Positions 8,128 through 18,046 are shown, numbered from the stretch's first letter. The stretch is 38,387 nucleotides of DNA from an uncultured Granulosicoccaceae bacterium (GCA_937951215.1 CALFCE010000280.1:1-38387), one strand, 5' to 3'. A program made the numbers and translations. The notes: generated by a model not told the origin, from the sequence alone.

Positions 8128-9818
8128 ACAAAGCGATTATTTATGTCGGTTCGAATAACGTCACTTTACGCTGTGTCGAGAAGAATGGTCGCAGGCGAAA
8201 TACGGTAACACCTCTGGTGCTGACCTCGGCTTCGACCATTGAGCCTCATCTATTGCAGCAATGGGTCGGTCAGGCAGGTAATCCTGATCTTGCGCTGGTG
8301 CTGGATAATCAGTCTGAAACGATAGCGGTTGATCAGTTACCGCGTGTTGATCTTGTAGCAAAACGCAGGCTTTATAGTAGTTATCTGGACAGAGTTTGCC
8401 GAAAAAACTTCACCACAGATGCCTGGTTGCACAGATCTGTTCTGCATGCTCAGGGTATATTGCGCAAGAAATCCGGCGTTCCCGCAACCGCCCGTGTGCT
8501 GGGTATAACCCCGGATACAGTTTTAACGTCAATCCTGTCGGCACTTGATGTCGCTGGCTGTTCATCCCTTCGGGTATTGTCCTTCGCTCTGCTTCAGGAA
8601 ATGTCGTATAAACCTACGGAGCTCGATCTTGAGTCCTGCCTGGTTGTTTGTCTCCAGCCCGATGGGGCAGTGCGGCACACGTATTTTTATTCCAATCGAA
8701 TACATTTCAGCCGTCTGTTGAGTGTTAACAGTTATACGGATGAAGATTTGGTCACGGATGTGCTTGGTTCGCTTTTACATCTGTCCAAGCAGCAGGTGGG
8801 CAATCAGGATCAAGGTATGGTCGGTATCCCCGTGCAACGTATTATTCTGGATGCTAATCTGGAACCGCGGTTTGGTGGGTCAGTTGTAGATTCCCTATTG
8901 AAAAAGCTTCATGCCTCAGCCGAATTGGATTCTGGTGGTGTAGCCGTCAGTATGCAGAGGCTGCCGGAAGTGCTTCTTTTTGTAGAACACGTACTGAAAA
9001 AATCGATTCGCGGTAATGTCTGGCGCGACACGCAAGTTCGGAGCAACAACGGTCAGGAAATTCCCTTATCGGATGCTCTGGCTAAAAAAGAGCCAGCGGT
9101 GCTGGCTGGTCTGCTGTTGGTTCTTCTGTCTGCGATGTTCTACAAAGGCTGGCAGGCAAGTACTCTTTTTGGAGAAGTAGCGCAGCTTAACGTCAAGGCA
9201 GGAAAGCTGGATCTTCAAGTAGAAAAACTTCGTCAAGCTGGCAAGCGTCTCACAGTCGGTGCCTCTGAAGTCCATGATGTCGTCAGTCTGTATGACATGA
9301 GCCGCTATCGCTCTCTCAGTCTTTCGATCAACGTACTGTTAAGCATCTCAAGCGCCTTGCTCGACAGCCCGGGTGTAGCCTTGTCTTCAATTGAATGGGG
9401 CGGCGACGTTGACCGGCAAGGTACTCTGGATGATGGTGGGAATGAGCCGGGCGACGGGATCACAAGGCCCAGCGGGGCTCGATTATTGGAGCAATCTGTG
9501 TTGTTCTCGTTATCCGGGAATCTAAGCCCGCTGATGCAGCCAAATCCCAACGAGCATCAGCTGCTTGCCGAGCAGATGCAACAGTCCTATGCAACTTACC
9601 TGCAGTTTCTCGACAATTTACAAACGCAAATTCCGCTGGCCGACATACAGCAGGTTCATCAACCCTTTGGTCTGAGCGGCGGCTCCAGATTAACGCACTC
9701 GACTGCCCATCCTGAGAAAGGTGTGGATAGCCGCTTTGAACTGGAGATCATTGTTGTTCCAGGTCAGTTGTTCAATACTGTTGATGTGGATGCCAATGGC
9801 AGAGGGCAAAGTCGATGA
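8124..9818 (+). CDS. PilM/PilN (GspL/MshI)-like assembly protein
   Basis: Actin-like N-terminal domain, a single TM 'PAVLAGLLLVLLSAMFY', then coiled-coil/periplasmic part; ATGA overlap with upstream gene (the longer 8061 ORF start overlaps that gene). Confidence 0.7.
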   Translation: MNKAIIYVGSNNVTLRCVEKNGRRRNTVTPLVLTSASTIEPHLLQQWVGQAGNPDLALVLDNQSETIAVDQLPRVDLVAKRRLYSSYLDRVCRKNFTTDAWLHRSVLHAQGILRKKSGVPATARVLGITPDTVLTSILSALDVAGCSSLRVLSFALLQEMSYKPTELDLESCLVVCLQPDGAVRHTYFYSNRIHFSRLLSVNSYTDEDLVTDVLGSLLHLSKQQVGNQDQGMVGIPVQRIILDANLEPRFGGSVVDSLLKKLHASAELDSGGVAVSMQRLPEVLLFVEHVLKKSIRGNVWRDTQVRSNNGQEIPLSDALAKKEPAVLAGLLLVLLSAMFYKGWQASTLFGEVAQLNVKAGKLDLQVEKLRQAGKRLTVGASEVHDVVSLYDMSRYRSLSLSINVLLSISSALLDSPGVALSSIEWGGDVDRQGTLDDGGNEPGDGITRPSGARLLEQSVLFSLSGNLSPLMQPNPNEHQLLAEQMQQSYATYLQFLDNLQTQIPLADIQQVHQPFGLSGGSRLTHSTAHPEKGVDSRFELEIIVVPGQLFNTVDVDANGRGQSR

Positions 9819-10432
9819 AGCATCGCCTGGTGTGTGCTTTTTGTCTGGTGCTGCTGATAGTGGTTGGTGTTATCGAGAAGCACCAGCAGAGGAATCGATT
9901 GCGATTGGCAAAACAGGTGTCATCGCTGCAGAAAGAGTACAAAGAGCTATCTTCGAGTCAGGCAGTGTTGCTTACACATCAAGCACGATTTGAACAGATC
10001 GTTGCCTTGAATACACAGGAGCAAGACAGGCGCTTGGGGCTGATCGCTCAGTTGGAATCGCTATCACTGAAATCGGGAATTACCGATTTTTCCATCGAGA
10101 CAAAGCCCGCTCGTTCGATTGATCCGATGTCGGCGTATTACATTCGAAAAGATAAAGAGAGTTCGAATGCCGAGTACGATTTGATTCCGGTATCGCTGGT
10201 ACTTAATTTTCAGCGAGAGAACGTGTTACTTGAGTTTATAGATTCTCTGGGGCAGATGGGTGCTATTGCGACAGATTTAACTCAATGTGTTATCGATATT
10301 AACTCTTCCGAGTCCCCGGTATACCAGGAAATCCCGGAATCTCAAGAATCCTCTGAATCTCGAGAAACGGGGAACCATTTATATAAATTACAAGCTCGCT
10401 GCGAACTTCAGATGGTGATTTATGCGGTTTAA
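9815..10432 (+). CDS. PilO/GspM/MshJ-like assembly protein
   Basis: Short N-terminal TM 'LVCAFCLVLLIVVGVI', coiled coil, alpha/beta periplasmic domain; position in the operon; ATGA overlap. Confidence 0.6.
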   Translation: MKHRLVCAFCLVLLIVVGVIEKHQQRNRLRLAKQVSSLQKEYKELSSSQAVLLTHQARFEQIVALNTQEQDRRLGLIAQLESLSLKSGITDFSIETKPARSIDPMSAYYIRKDKESSNAEYDLIPVSLVLNFQRENVLLEFIDSLGQMGAIATDLTQCVIDINSSESPVYQEIPESQESSESRETGNHLYKLQARCELQMVIYAV

Positions 10433-10955
10433 TGGTGAGCTAATTATTGGTGAGCTAAAAGTTTCAAGCCTTGTCTGCCTGCTTCGGTATCTGACCGGGT
10501 TGGGCTGGGCATGTGCAGGGTGTTTTGTAATCGTGGGCAGTGTGCAATCGTCGCAGGATCTTCGCCCGGATTTCCAGGCGATAGTGATACCTCAGGATTT
10601 TAGCTTGTTTTCAGAGATGTCCTCCCGGAGTGCAGATTCCAGCGACCTGGCGGCATCGTTTGAAAAGAACAGCGTCAGGCGTGGATCGATTGGTCAGGGT
10701 ACAGGCCAGCTGCGACAGAGTGAAGGGACGAATTTTCCGCTTGCCGACGCCGGACAAAGGAAGACGCGTTTTAACGGTTATCTGAAACATCAGGATTTCA
10801 TCGAGCTCTGGATCGGTTCGCAAATAATCAGTACCGGGGTGGTACAGCTAAACGACTTGGGTCGTCGGAACATTGATTTTGACGGTGTTTATCTTCTGAT
10901 CCAGCAGGCTGATGGTCGTACAGTCCAATACGAGATTGGTGATTTTCTGGAATAA
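10422..10955 (+). CDS. PilP/GspC/MshK-like assembly protein
   Basis: N-terminal hydrophobic segment, C-terminal 'FNGYLKHQDFIELWIGSQIISTGVVQLNDLGRRNIDFDGVYLLIQQADGRTVQYEIGD' resembling the HR/PilP fold; operon position. Confidence 0.55.
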   Translation: MRFNGELIIGELKVSSLVCLLRYLTGLGWACAGCFVIVGSVQSSQDLRPDFQAIVIPQDFSLFSEMSSRSADSSDLAASFEKNSVRRGSIGQGTGQLRQSEGTNFPLADAGQRKTRFNGYLKHQDFIELWIGSQIISTGVVQLNDLGRRNIDFDGVYLLIQQADGRTVQYEIGDFLE

Positions 10956-10973
10956 CAAACCGGGAGACAGGGA

Positions 10974-12251
10974 TTGTCCGCAACTGATAGACAACACGGC
11001 ATCGCGATTTTGATGATGCTTTTGATGCTTGGAGTATTGTCGACAACAACAATGCTGTACAAGGCCGTTCCATTTGCATCCGATCAAGCCTTATCGTTGT
11101 CAAACCGCCTGTCCTTGCAGAAAAAATTGAACCAGGCCCGTATCGGTTTATTGTCCTATGCGCTTTCATATGCGGATAATTACCGAGCGTCCGGAGCTGG
11201 GCCGGGTCACTTGCCGTGTCCGGATACGGATCCACCGGATGATGGTAATCCCGGTAACGATGGGCCCAATCCCCCGTGTGGTCAGCTCGTGCAATCCGCT
11301 GGACGAATTCCCAGGTTAATACATCTGGATTCCACCTCGCAGTCTGGTGCCAAAGTTATTGATATCTACCCACCGCCTTCATTGCAGGATCGGCAGCCGT
11401 GGTATGTGGTGTCAGGCGATATGATTAATAATCCGATCAATCGCGTGATAAATAGCGCCAGCTTCAGTGCTGCAGCTACCTCCGGTGAAGATGGGGTGTT
11501 GCCTATAGCTCTGCTGATTGAGCCAGGCCCGGTGATGCGCCAGCGAGGACAGTGGCGTCCCAGCACCGACCCGGCAGATTATCTGGAAGGCAGCTATTCC
11601 CTATACGGTGCTGCCGGTCATGGAGTTAACCCGGTTAACAGTAGCGACATTGAAATAGAAGCTGCTGGCGAGATTATCGGAGATTCCAATGATCTGACGG
11701 TTCCCCTCTACTGGCACACATTGCTTCCGCTGTTGGAGAGGAGAGTGGCAGGTTTTGCTATCGATTGGTTGCAAGACTATCACCAGAATCATTGCCCTGA
11801 AGCCGGTCCATTGCAGGCAACTATTCATCGGCGCGGATCCTTGCAGCAATCGGTTTCTGCCGAGACGACTAACATTTCTCCCACCGCTACGTTGGCTGAA
11901 GTCACGGCAGACAACACGGCAGACAACGCGGTAACCCACTGCTTCCCCTATGCTGCAGCACAAGGTAGTCACTTGTGTCACCGTGGGTTGCTTGAAGGGT
12001 CGCTGGCCCTGGAGATTGGCAGTTGCAGCGCGGCATTGGCAACAAACGGCAAGCTCGATGGAGTGAGTGTGCCAAGACACTGGTATATGCGCAATCAGTG
12101 GCACCGGCATATTCGCTACCGGCTGGATGGCAGTTGTATCTCCGCATCAACGATATCCTGTGAGATTATCGTTTTAACGGGTGGCGCTGATCCGGGTATC
12201 GAACTGCATATTTCTCCAGCTCCACCTGTGTTCACGGCACCAACCAGTTGA
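10974..12251 (+). CDS. Minor pseudopilin, GspK/PilX-like, lacking Glu5, with LPCPD motif
   Basis: TTG start with SD GGGAGACAGGG; 'QHG^IAILMMLLMLGVLS' prepilin-like N-terminus; 'GHLPCPDTD..DDGNPGNDG'. Confidence 0.65.
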   Translation: MSATDRQHGIAILMMLLMLGVLSTTTMLYKAVPFASDQALSLSNRLSLQKKLNQARIGLLSYALSYADNYRASGAGPGHLPCPDTDPPDDGNPGNDGPNPPCGQLVQSAGRIPRLIHLDSTSQSGAKVIDIYPPPSLQDRQPWYVVSGDMINNPINRVINSASFSAAATSGEDGVLPIALLIEPGPVMRQRGQWRPSTDPADYLEGSYSLYGAAGHGVNPVNSSDIEIEAAGEIIGDSNDLTVPLYWHTLLPLLERRVAGFAIDWLQDYHQNHCPEAGPLQATIHRRGSLQQSVSAETTNISPTATLAEVTADNTADNAVTHCFPYAAAQGSHLCHRGLLEGSLALEIGSCSAALATNGKLDGVSVPRHWYMRNQWHRHIRYRLDGSCISASTISCEIIVLTGGADPGIELHISPAPPVFTAPTS

Positions 12252-12264
12252 TTGGTGTCGGGTT

Positions 12265-12996
12265 ATGCAAGCTGGGCAGCAGAGGTGTGGTAGAGAGTTG
12301 CAGGGCGGGTTTACGTTGCTGGAGCTTGCCATCGTGTTAGTGGTGTTATCGCTGATTACCGGCAGTTTCATAGACCCTTTGGGTGAACATCTGGAATCAC
12401 GTCGCCGGCAGCAAACGGCACAGCTACTGGAATATACCCGACAGGCCGTGATCGGGTTTGCAGCAGCACATGCTCGATTGCCTTGCCCGGCCTTGATAGA
12501 TGGGCCTGCAATCGAACAACAGGATTGCACTGACAATTCGGTGGGTGTGGTGCCAGCTGTGACACTCGGCATGCAGGGGTCGATTGATGAGCATGGCCGA
12601 CTCCTGGATGCCTGGGGTCAGCCCTTGCGCTATGCCGTGACGTCAGCGGATCATGCTGAGCGTGGTCGTGTGGGTGAGCCTGATTTCCTGACCCCGGCTG
12701 AAATGTCCCTGGTCGGGATGCAGCATCTCAAGCCGGATTTGACCATCTGCCGTGAACACAGTGGAAGTCATTGCACACAGAGCAAGATGGTGGCATCTCA
12801 GGTACCACTGGTCATATATTCCCTGGGGAAAGATGATTCAGTATCCGGTCATCAAGCGGGAAATCAGGATCTGAACAAGGTGTTTGTCACCAGAGAATTT
12901 TCGAAAAATGAACAGCAACCCTTTGACGACATGGTGGTCTGGTTGTCAGAGCATGTGTTGTTTTACCATTTGCTGCAAGCTGGCGTGTTGCCCTGA
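12265..12996 (+). CDS. Prepilin-type N-terminal cleavage/methylation domain protein (LPCP-family minor pseudopilin)
   Basis: 'LQGG^FTLLELAIVLVVLSLI' class III prepilin signal; 'ARLPCPALIDG', 'DAWGQPLRYAVTSAD'. Confidence 0.85.
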   Translation: MQAGQQRCGRELQGGFTLLELAIVLVVLSLITGSFIDPLGEHLESRRRQQTAQLLEYTRQAVIGFAAAHARLPCPALIDGPAIEQQDCTDNSVGVVPAVTLGMQGSIDEHGRLLDAWGQPLRYAVTSADHAERGRVGEPDFLTPAEMSLVGMQHLKPDLTICREHSGSHCTQSKMVASQVPLVIYSLGKDDSVSGHQAGNQDLNKVFVTREFSKNEQQPFDDMVVWLSEHVLFYHLLQAGVLP

Positions 12997-13087
12997 AGTT
13001 CCAACCGGACAAACAGGATGAAATTGCGCTGGTGTAGCAAACAAGTTGTTCCAATTCGGGAGCGACTGATAAAAAAGGAGAGTAACA

Positions 13088-13462
13088 ATGAAATGGAATT
13101 TCACGAAAAGCGCGGTCGGTGTTGCATTGGGCTGTTTGTTGGCGGCAACTTTACATGCGTCAGAACCGGTAGATCTCAATGCGGACGACGTAAAAACGAT
13201 CGCTGAAAATCTCGATGGCATCGGGCCGGTCAAAGCCCGTGCGATTATAGAGTTCCGTGAGCAAATCGGGCGTTTTGGCTCAGTCGAGCAATTGCTGGAA
13301 GTGGACGGAATAGGTGAAAAGCTGTTTATGCAGATTAAACCCTATTTGAATCTTGGTGCCCTGTCCGAAGCTGGACATGAAGGGCAGATGATTTCGGCAA
13401 ACGGGAAACGTTTGCAGGGTTCTTCTTCTTCGCTGCAGGGAAGCGCAGAAGCCGAGCAGTAA
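13088..13462 (+). CDS. ComEA-like secreted helix-hairpin-helix protein
   Basis: Signal peptide 'VGVALGCLLAATLHASE', HhH pairs 'NLDGIGPVKARAIIEFREQIGRFGSVEQLLEVDGIGEKLFMQIKPYL'; SD AAAGGAG. Confidence 0.88.
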   Translation: MKWNFTKSAVGVALGCLLAATLHASEPVDLNADDVKTIAENLDGIGPVKARAIIEFREQIGRFGSVEQLLEVDGIGEKLFMQIKPYLNLGALSEAGHEGQMISANGKRLQGSSSSLQGSAEAEQ

Positions 13463-13481
13463 AGCGCAGGAGGTCCGTGCC

Positions 13482-13510
13482 GCGCAGGCTGCCAGTTTGG
13501 TAGTCTGCGC
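13482..13510 (+). terminator. Strong hairpin after the HhH gene (end of pilus-like operon)
   Basis: gcgcag-g-ctgcca-gtt-tggtag-t-ctgcgc; near-continuous stem, short T-tract only. Confidence 0.5.
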
Positions 13511-13613
13511 AGTCTTACCTGGTGACGCGCAACCGTGCTATGAGTGATCCGGCTGCTCCGGAAATGCTGTCAGCCACTACTAACTCGACACACTGCGATG
13601 TTAAAGTACCGGG

Positions 13614-14033
13614 ATGAAAATAAGACGATATCAACCCGGCGATAGGGATGCGGTTATCGCACTTTGGACCGACTGCGAACTGGTGCGTCCCTGGAATGAT
13701 CCGCAAAAAGACATTAATCGCAAACTGGCCGACAGTGCGGAACTTTTCTTTGTTGGTACCGACAATGATCGCATCATTGCGACGATCATGGTTGGCTATG
13801 AAGGCCATCGGGGATGGGTTAACTATCTGGCCGTATCACCGCAGAGTCGTGGGCAAGGACTTGGCAGGGAGTTGATGACGCATGCCGAGCAAGTGTTACT
13901 CGAGATGAAATGCCCGAAGCTCAATTTGCAGGTTCGTGAAACCAATACCGCAGTCCTCGAATTTTATCGCTCAATTGGTTATGAAGTTGATGCTGCCGTC
14001 AGTCTGGGCAAACGCCTGATCCCGGATAACTAG
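13614..14033 (+). CDS. ypeA: YpeA-like GNAT acetyltransferase
   Basis: 'LVRPWNDPQKDI', 'VGYEGHRGWVNYLAVSPQSRGQGLGRELM', 'SLGKRLIPD' match the YpeA pattern. Confidence 0.85.
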   Translation: MKIRRYQPGDRDAVIALWTDCELVRPWNDPQKDINRKLADSAELFFVGTDNDRIIATIMVGYEGHRGWVNYLAVSPQSRGQGLGRELMTHAEQVLLEMKCPKLNLQVRETNTAVLEFYRSIGYEVDAAVSLGKRLIPDN

Positions 14034-14243
14034 CGCAGGTTTGTGATGCAGGTAGTGTCTGCACTGATTCCAACCGAAATTATCGACCAGTCGAGGTCAG
14101 GCAACACGGGTCTGTGATGTCGGCCAAAACCCCGGCAGCTGGCGGGATAGTGGTATCAACTAATTTCAGTCAATGCCGTTGTTTGACTAACAATAATTAT
14201 AAGTGGGGGCCTTCCATGCCCGCACAAGCAAGGGGCGCGAGGT

Positions 14244-15305
14244 ATGCTGGAGTTGTTGGGCGCAGTTTTTCTGTTGATTCTGGGTTTTGGCACGCTATTG
14301 TCTGCGATCACCTGGATCTGGTTAAGAGCCAGAGTCAAGGAGGCCCTGGTCATCAATGCTCTGGAAAGTTCCTTGTCCGGCATCGAGTTACCGGTATTGA
14401 GACCGGTCGAAGAAGATCAATCCTACCATCCAGCCGAAGTGGCTTGCCTATCGGCAGAATTTTTTAAGATTGGTGCCAAGCGGGTTGATGATTACTGTTT
14501 GGCTGAGCTAGACAATACTCATGTCAGTTTGCTGCGATTTAATATTCCTCCGGCTTTTGTCGCCATCAACGATCACCCGGAACGCGGCTGTTGGGCAGAT
14601 TTGATCATGTTGCCGGTGAATGGCGGCACCCTCACCTACACGACGATGTCTGAATCATTGCAGGGTGAAAATCGACCACCGCAACACGAACTCATTCAGG
14701 TCGAGCGCAGTACCCACCCGGCGTCTTTGTTGGGTTACGCCCGCAGTCGTGCACTTGGAGGTGAATTTCTTGCCACTCACAACGTGGATTTCGTCTCGAT
14801 CTTCAACACCATGATGCGTGAGTACCATGACCACTTCACCACCAGTGATGTGGAGCAGGACTGGCTGGAGTCTATCGCCAGCAACAGTGGTGTGAAACTG
14901 TGCGGTGAGGAAGCCGAGTCGATCAACTCGGAGCGACGGGCACTGCGCAATCAACAAGTGGTGGATAATTGTTTGCAAGCCTATGCCGAGTGTTCCGGAT
15001 TGACTGCCCTGCAGTGGGAGCAGATTCGCAACGACCTGGTCGTGATTCATGAGGGTTTGACGGCTGAATCTCTGGTGGAGCTGCTCTATGATCTGCTGAA
15101 TTTGCCTCAAGGATACGAATCAGAACTGGTCAAGCTCGAATTCGAAGATGCACCAGTAAGATATCTGGCAAACTCCTTCAATGCCCAATTACCTGATTCG
15201 CATGGAATGGTGCGGGTGGCAACTATCACATCGCCGGTGGTGGCGGATATTTATCGGTTACCGGATACAGCAGCTGATATCGACTTACTGAATCAAGCCG
15301 CCTGA
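14244..15305 (+). CDS. Membrane-anchored hypothetical protein
   Basis: 353-aa ORF with one N-terminal TM (LLGAVFLLILGFGTLLSAITWIW) and a large soluble domain; no family recognised. Confidence 0.6.
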   Translation: MLELLGAVFLLILGFGTLLSAITWIWLRARVKEALVINALESSLSGIELPVLRPVEEDQSYHPAEVACLSAEFFKIGAKRVDDYCLAELDNTHVSLLRFNIPPAFVAINDHPERGCWADLIMLPVNGGTLTYTTMSESLQGENRPPQHELIQVERSTHPASLLGYARSRALGGEFLATHNVDFVSIFNTMMREYHDHFTTSDVEQDWLESIASNSGVKLCGEEAESINSERRALRNQQVVDNCLQAYAECSGLTALQWEQIRNDLVVIHEGLTAESLVELLYDLLNLPQGYESELVKLEFEDAPVRYLANSFNAQLPDSHGMVRVATITSPVVADIYRLPDTAADIDLLNQAA

Positions 15306-15341
15306 CAGCTTGAAACGTATTGATCGTTTAGCGTTCGACAC

Positions 15342-15815
15342 CTATTTGGAACCCTGCGTCGGGTGGCTCAGGTGCTGGTGCTCTGCCACATCCGCATTCC
15401 CGTCATAACGATAGATACGTTTGTTCTGCCTGGGGTAGTCAGCGATATCAAACGCAAGTCGTTGGCCGGCGACCAGGCAGCGAAGCGTTACTGATCCGGT
15501 GTTTTTCATGCTGTGTGGCAATCCGCCTGCCGGATAACCAATAAAATCGCCGGCAGACACTTCATAATCCTGTTCATCAATAATCACTGTGGCTGTGCCG
15601 TCGAGTACGTAAACACATTCATCTTCGTATAAGTGAACATGATATTCGGTGGATTCATGACCCGGTTCGACTTCAATCAGGTGGAAGCCGATATTCTTCA
15701 ATCCGGTTGCATCACCCAGTGATTTGTTAATGCGTTTACCGTTGTCATTCAGGAAATGGGTTTTGGCCAAACCACTCATTGCCTCAATATCGTCTTTTTT
15801 CAATATGTAGTCCAT
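15342..15815 (-). CDS. Cupin domain protein
   Basis: 'STEYHVHLYEDECVYVLDGTATVIIDEQDYEVSAGDFIGYPAGGLPHSMKNTG' cupin motifs; start taken at MDYILKKDD rather than the 15893 ORF start. Confidence 0.85.
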   Translation of the reverse strand: MDYILKKDDIEAMSGLAKTHFLNDNGKRINKSLGDATGLKNIGFHLIEVEPGHESTEYHVHLYEDECVYVLDGTATVIIDEQDYEVSAGDFIGYPAGGLPHSMKNTGSVTLRCLVAGQRLAFDIADYPRQNKRIYRYDGNADVAEHQHLSHPTQGSK

Positions 15816-15828
15816 TTGATCTCCTGAT

Positions 15829-16611
15829 TTAGCTGGCTGGGGATTTGGCAGAGCTGAACAAGTTAAAAAAGTTTTCGGTGGTTGTGGCGGCAATATCTTC
15901 GATGCTGGTATTGCGTAAATTCGCTACCTGCTCTGCTGTATGTCTGACGTAGGCAGGCTGATTTTGTTTGCCGCGATAGGGTACGGGTGCGAGAAACGGA
16001 GCATCCGTTTCCACCAGTATTCGATCGGCTGGTGTTTTCTTCGCAACTTCGTGCACCTCGGTTGCATTTTTAAAGGTGACGATGCCCGAAAACGAGATGT
16101 AAAATCCAATATCCAATGCACGTTTGGCAATGTCCCAATTCTCGGCAAAGCAGTGCATGACACCACCGCAATCGGCTGCCTTATGTTCAACCAGCGTATT
16201 AATGGTGTCTTCTGCGGCAGAGCGAGTATGAATAATCAGTGGCTTGTCGACTTGCCGTGCGGCGGCGATATGGCGCTGGAAGCGCTGGTGTTGCCAATCC
16301 AGATCCCCTTCGTGCCAGTGATAATCGAGTCCGGTTTCCCCAACCGCAACGATATCCGTGCTGGATGCCTTGTCGACGAGTTCGCTGATCTCCGGTTCAT
16401 GACCTTCGGTGGTGCAGGGATGTATGCCGACAGAAGCGTAAATCTGCGGGTGCTGCTGTGCAAGTGTCAGGACTTCCGGTGCGTTTTCCCAGGTAGTGGA
16501 GATGCACAGCATATGAGTGACATCGTTTTTCTGTGCATTTTCAAGAATTTCCCCAAGACGGTCTTTGTAGTCCGGGAAATTAATGTGGCAATGAGAGTCA
16601 ATGATTTGCAT
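15829..16611 (-). CDS. tatD: TatD family metal-dependent hydrolase (DNase)
   Basis: 'IDSHCHINF', 'VGIHPC', 'VGETGLDYHW', 'PLIIHTRSA', 'HCFAE', 'ILVETDAPFLAPVPYRGKQNQPAYV'. Confidence 0.92.
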   Translation of the reverse strand: MQIIDSHCHINFPDYKDRLGEILENAQKNDVTHMLCISTTWENAPEVLTLAQQHPQIYASVGIHPCTTEGHEPEISELVDKASSTDIVAVGETGLDYHWHEGDLDWQHQRFQRHIAAARQVDKPLIIHTRSAAEDTINTLVEHKAADCGGVMHCFAENWDIAKRALDIGFYISFSGIVTFKNATEVHEVAKKTPADRILVETDAPFLAPVPYRGKQNQPAYVRHTAEQVANLRNTSIEDIAATTTENFFNLFSSAKSPAS

Positions 16612-16729
16612 GCAGATTCCAAAATACGGGTGTTGATTGCCCGATCTGTGCGAATTGTAGATCAACCAGACCGCCAAGTGCCTTATAATCGGTATTGGAA
16701 AAAGAAAAGTTGATAAACAGGAAATACCC

Positions 16730-18046
16730 ATGACTACTGATGTCGCTACTCTGAAGCGGGCAGATCAATCGCAAGCAATGGATGTGAAAGCACAGGTTGA
16801 TCAGGCGGGTCGGTCAGCGCGTCAGGCTGCGCGAGCGATAGCGGGCGCTGATACCAATCAGAAAAATGCGGCTTTATCCGCTATAGCCGATGCCATTGTC
16901 GCCAGTGAAGCCAAGCTGCTTGCCAGCAATGCCGTGGATATGCAACGCGCACAACAAAACAACATTGGCGATGCGCTGCTTGATCGACTGGAGTTGACAC
17001 CGGCTCGTATCGCGGGCATGGCTGAAGGCTTGCTGCAGGTTGCACGTCAACCCGATCCGGTCGGCACCATTACCGATCAAAGTTATCAGCCATCAGGTTT
17101 GCACATCGGGAAAATGAGCGTGCCCCTGGGTGTGATTGGAATCATTTATGAATCGAGGCCCAACGTGACAGCGGATGCTGCCGGTTTATGCATCAAGTCG
17201 GGTAACGCGTGTATTTTACGCGGCGGGTCGGAAGCCATCGAATCCAACCGTGCAATAGCAGAATGTATTCAGCTGGGTCTGGAAAATAGCGGATTGCCTA
17301 AAACTGTGGTGCAATTACTGGAGACTACTGATCGTGCAGCGGTCGGGCATCTGATTCAATCACCCGATTTTGTAGATGTCATTATCCCGCGGGGTGGTAA
17401 AAGCCTGGTTGCGAGGATATCCGACGAAGCGCGGGTTCCGGTGATCAAGCATCTGGAAGGTATCTGTCATGTCTACGTGGATGAGCATGCCGATCTCGAA
17501 ATGGCGGTAGAGGTCGCTTTCAACTCCAAAACCTATCGCTATGGTATTTGCGGTGCAATGGAGACGTTACTTGTCTCATCTGTGGTGGCGTCAGATTTTC
17601 TGCCGGCTGTCGCTGCTCGATTGGTGGCCGAGGGTGTCGAGCTTCGGGGCTGCGACAAAACCTGTACTGTTTTGGATGCAGCCGGGCTGGCGGTGGTGAA
17701 AGCCACCGAAGAAGATTGGTCCACCGAGTATTTGGCACCTGTCCTATCGGTAAAGGTTGTCGGGAATATGCAGGAGGCGGTCGATCATATTGAACAGTTC
17801 GGCTCGCAGCATACTGATGCCATCGTCACAAACAGTCTGGAAAATTCCCGGTTTTTTACCCGTGCGGTTGATTCCAGCTCGGTTATGGTCAACGCTGCCA
17901 CCTGTTTTGCCGATGGGTATCAATACGGTCTGGGTGCCGAAATAGGGATCAGTACCGACAAGCTGCATGTGCGAGGTCCGGTCGGAGTCGACGGGCTGAC
18001 CACTGCCAAGTTTGTGGTAATCGGGCAGGGCAACATCAGGCAGTAA
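16730..18046 (+). CDS. proA: Gamma-glutamyl phosphate reductase (ProA)
   Basis: '[41 protein letters not shown]', '[14 protein letters not shown]', 'VMVNASTCF'-like, '[20 protein letters not shown]'. Confidence 0.97.
   Translation: MTTDVATLKRADQSQAMDVKAQVDQAGRSARQAARAIAGADTNQKNAALSAIADAIVASEAKLLASNAVDMQRAQQNNIGDALLDRLELTPARIAGMAEGLLQVARQPDPVGTITDQSYQPSGLHIGKMSVPLGVIGIIYESRPNVTADAAGLCIKSGNACILRGGSEAIESNRAIAECIQLGLENSGLPKTVVQLLETTDRAAVGHLIQSPDFVDVIIPRGGKSLVARISDEARVPVIKHLEGICHVYVDEHADLEMAVEVAFNSKTYRYGICGAMETLLVSSVVASDFLPAVAARLVAEGVELRGCDKTCTVLDAAGLAVVKATEEDWSTEYLAPVLSVKVVGNMQEAVDHIEQFGSQHTDAIVTNSLENSRFFTRAVDSSSVMVNAATCFADGYQYGLGAEIGISTDKLHVRGPVGVDGLTTAKFVVIGQGNIRQ

Noticed and set aside
11903-11926. 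Short 12-bp tandem repeat (cacggcagacaa x2) in the first pseudopilin gene
   Set aside because: In-frame, encodes TADN-TADN-like low complexity; too small to support a functional claim
15940-16713. 257-aa plus-strand ORF antisense to tatD
   Set aside because: Fully overlaps the well-supported TatD frame on the other strand; sequence looks like a shadow ORF of a high-GC3 gene
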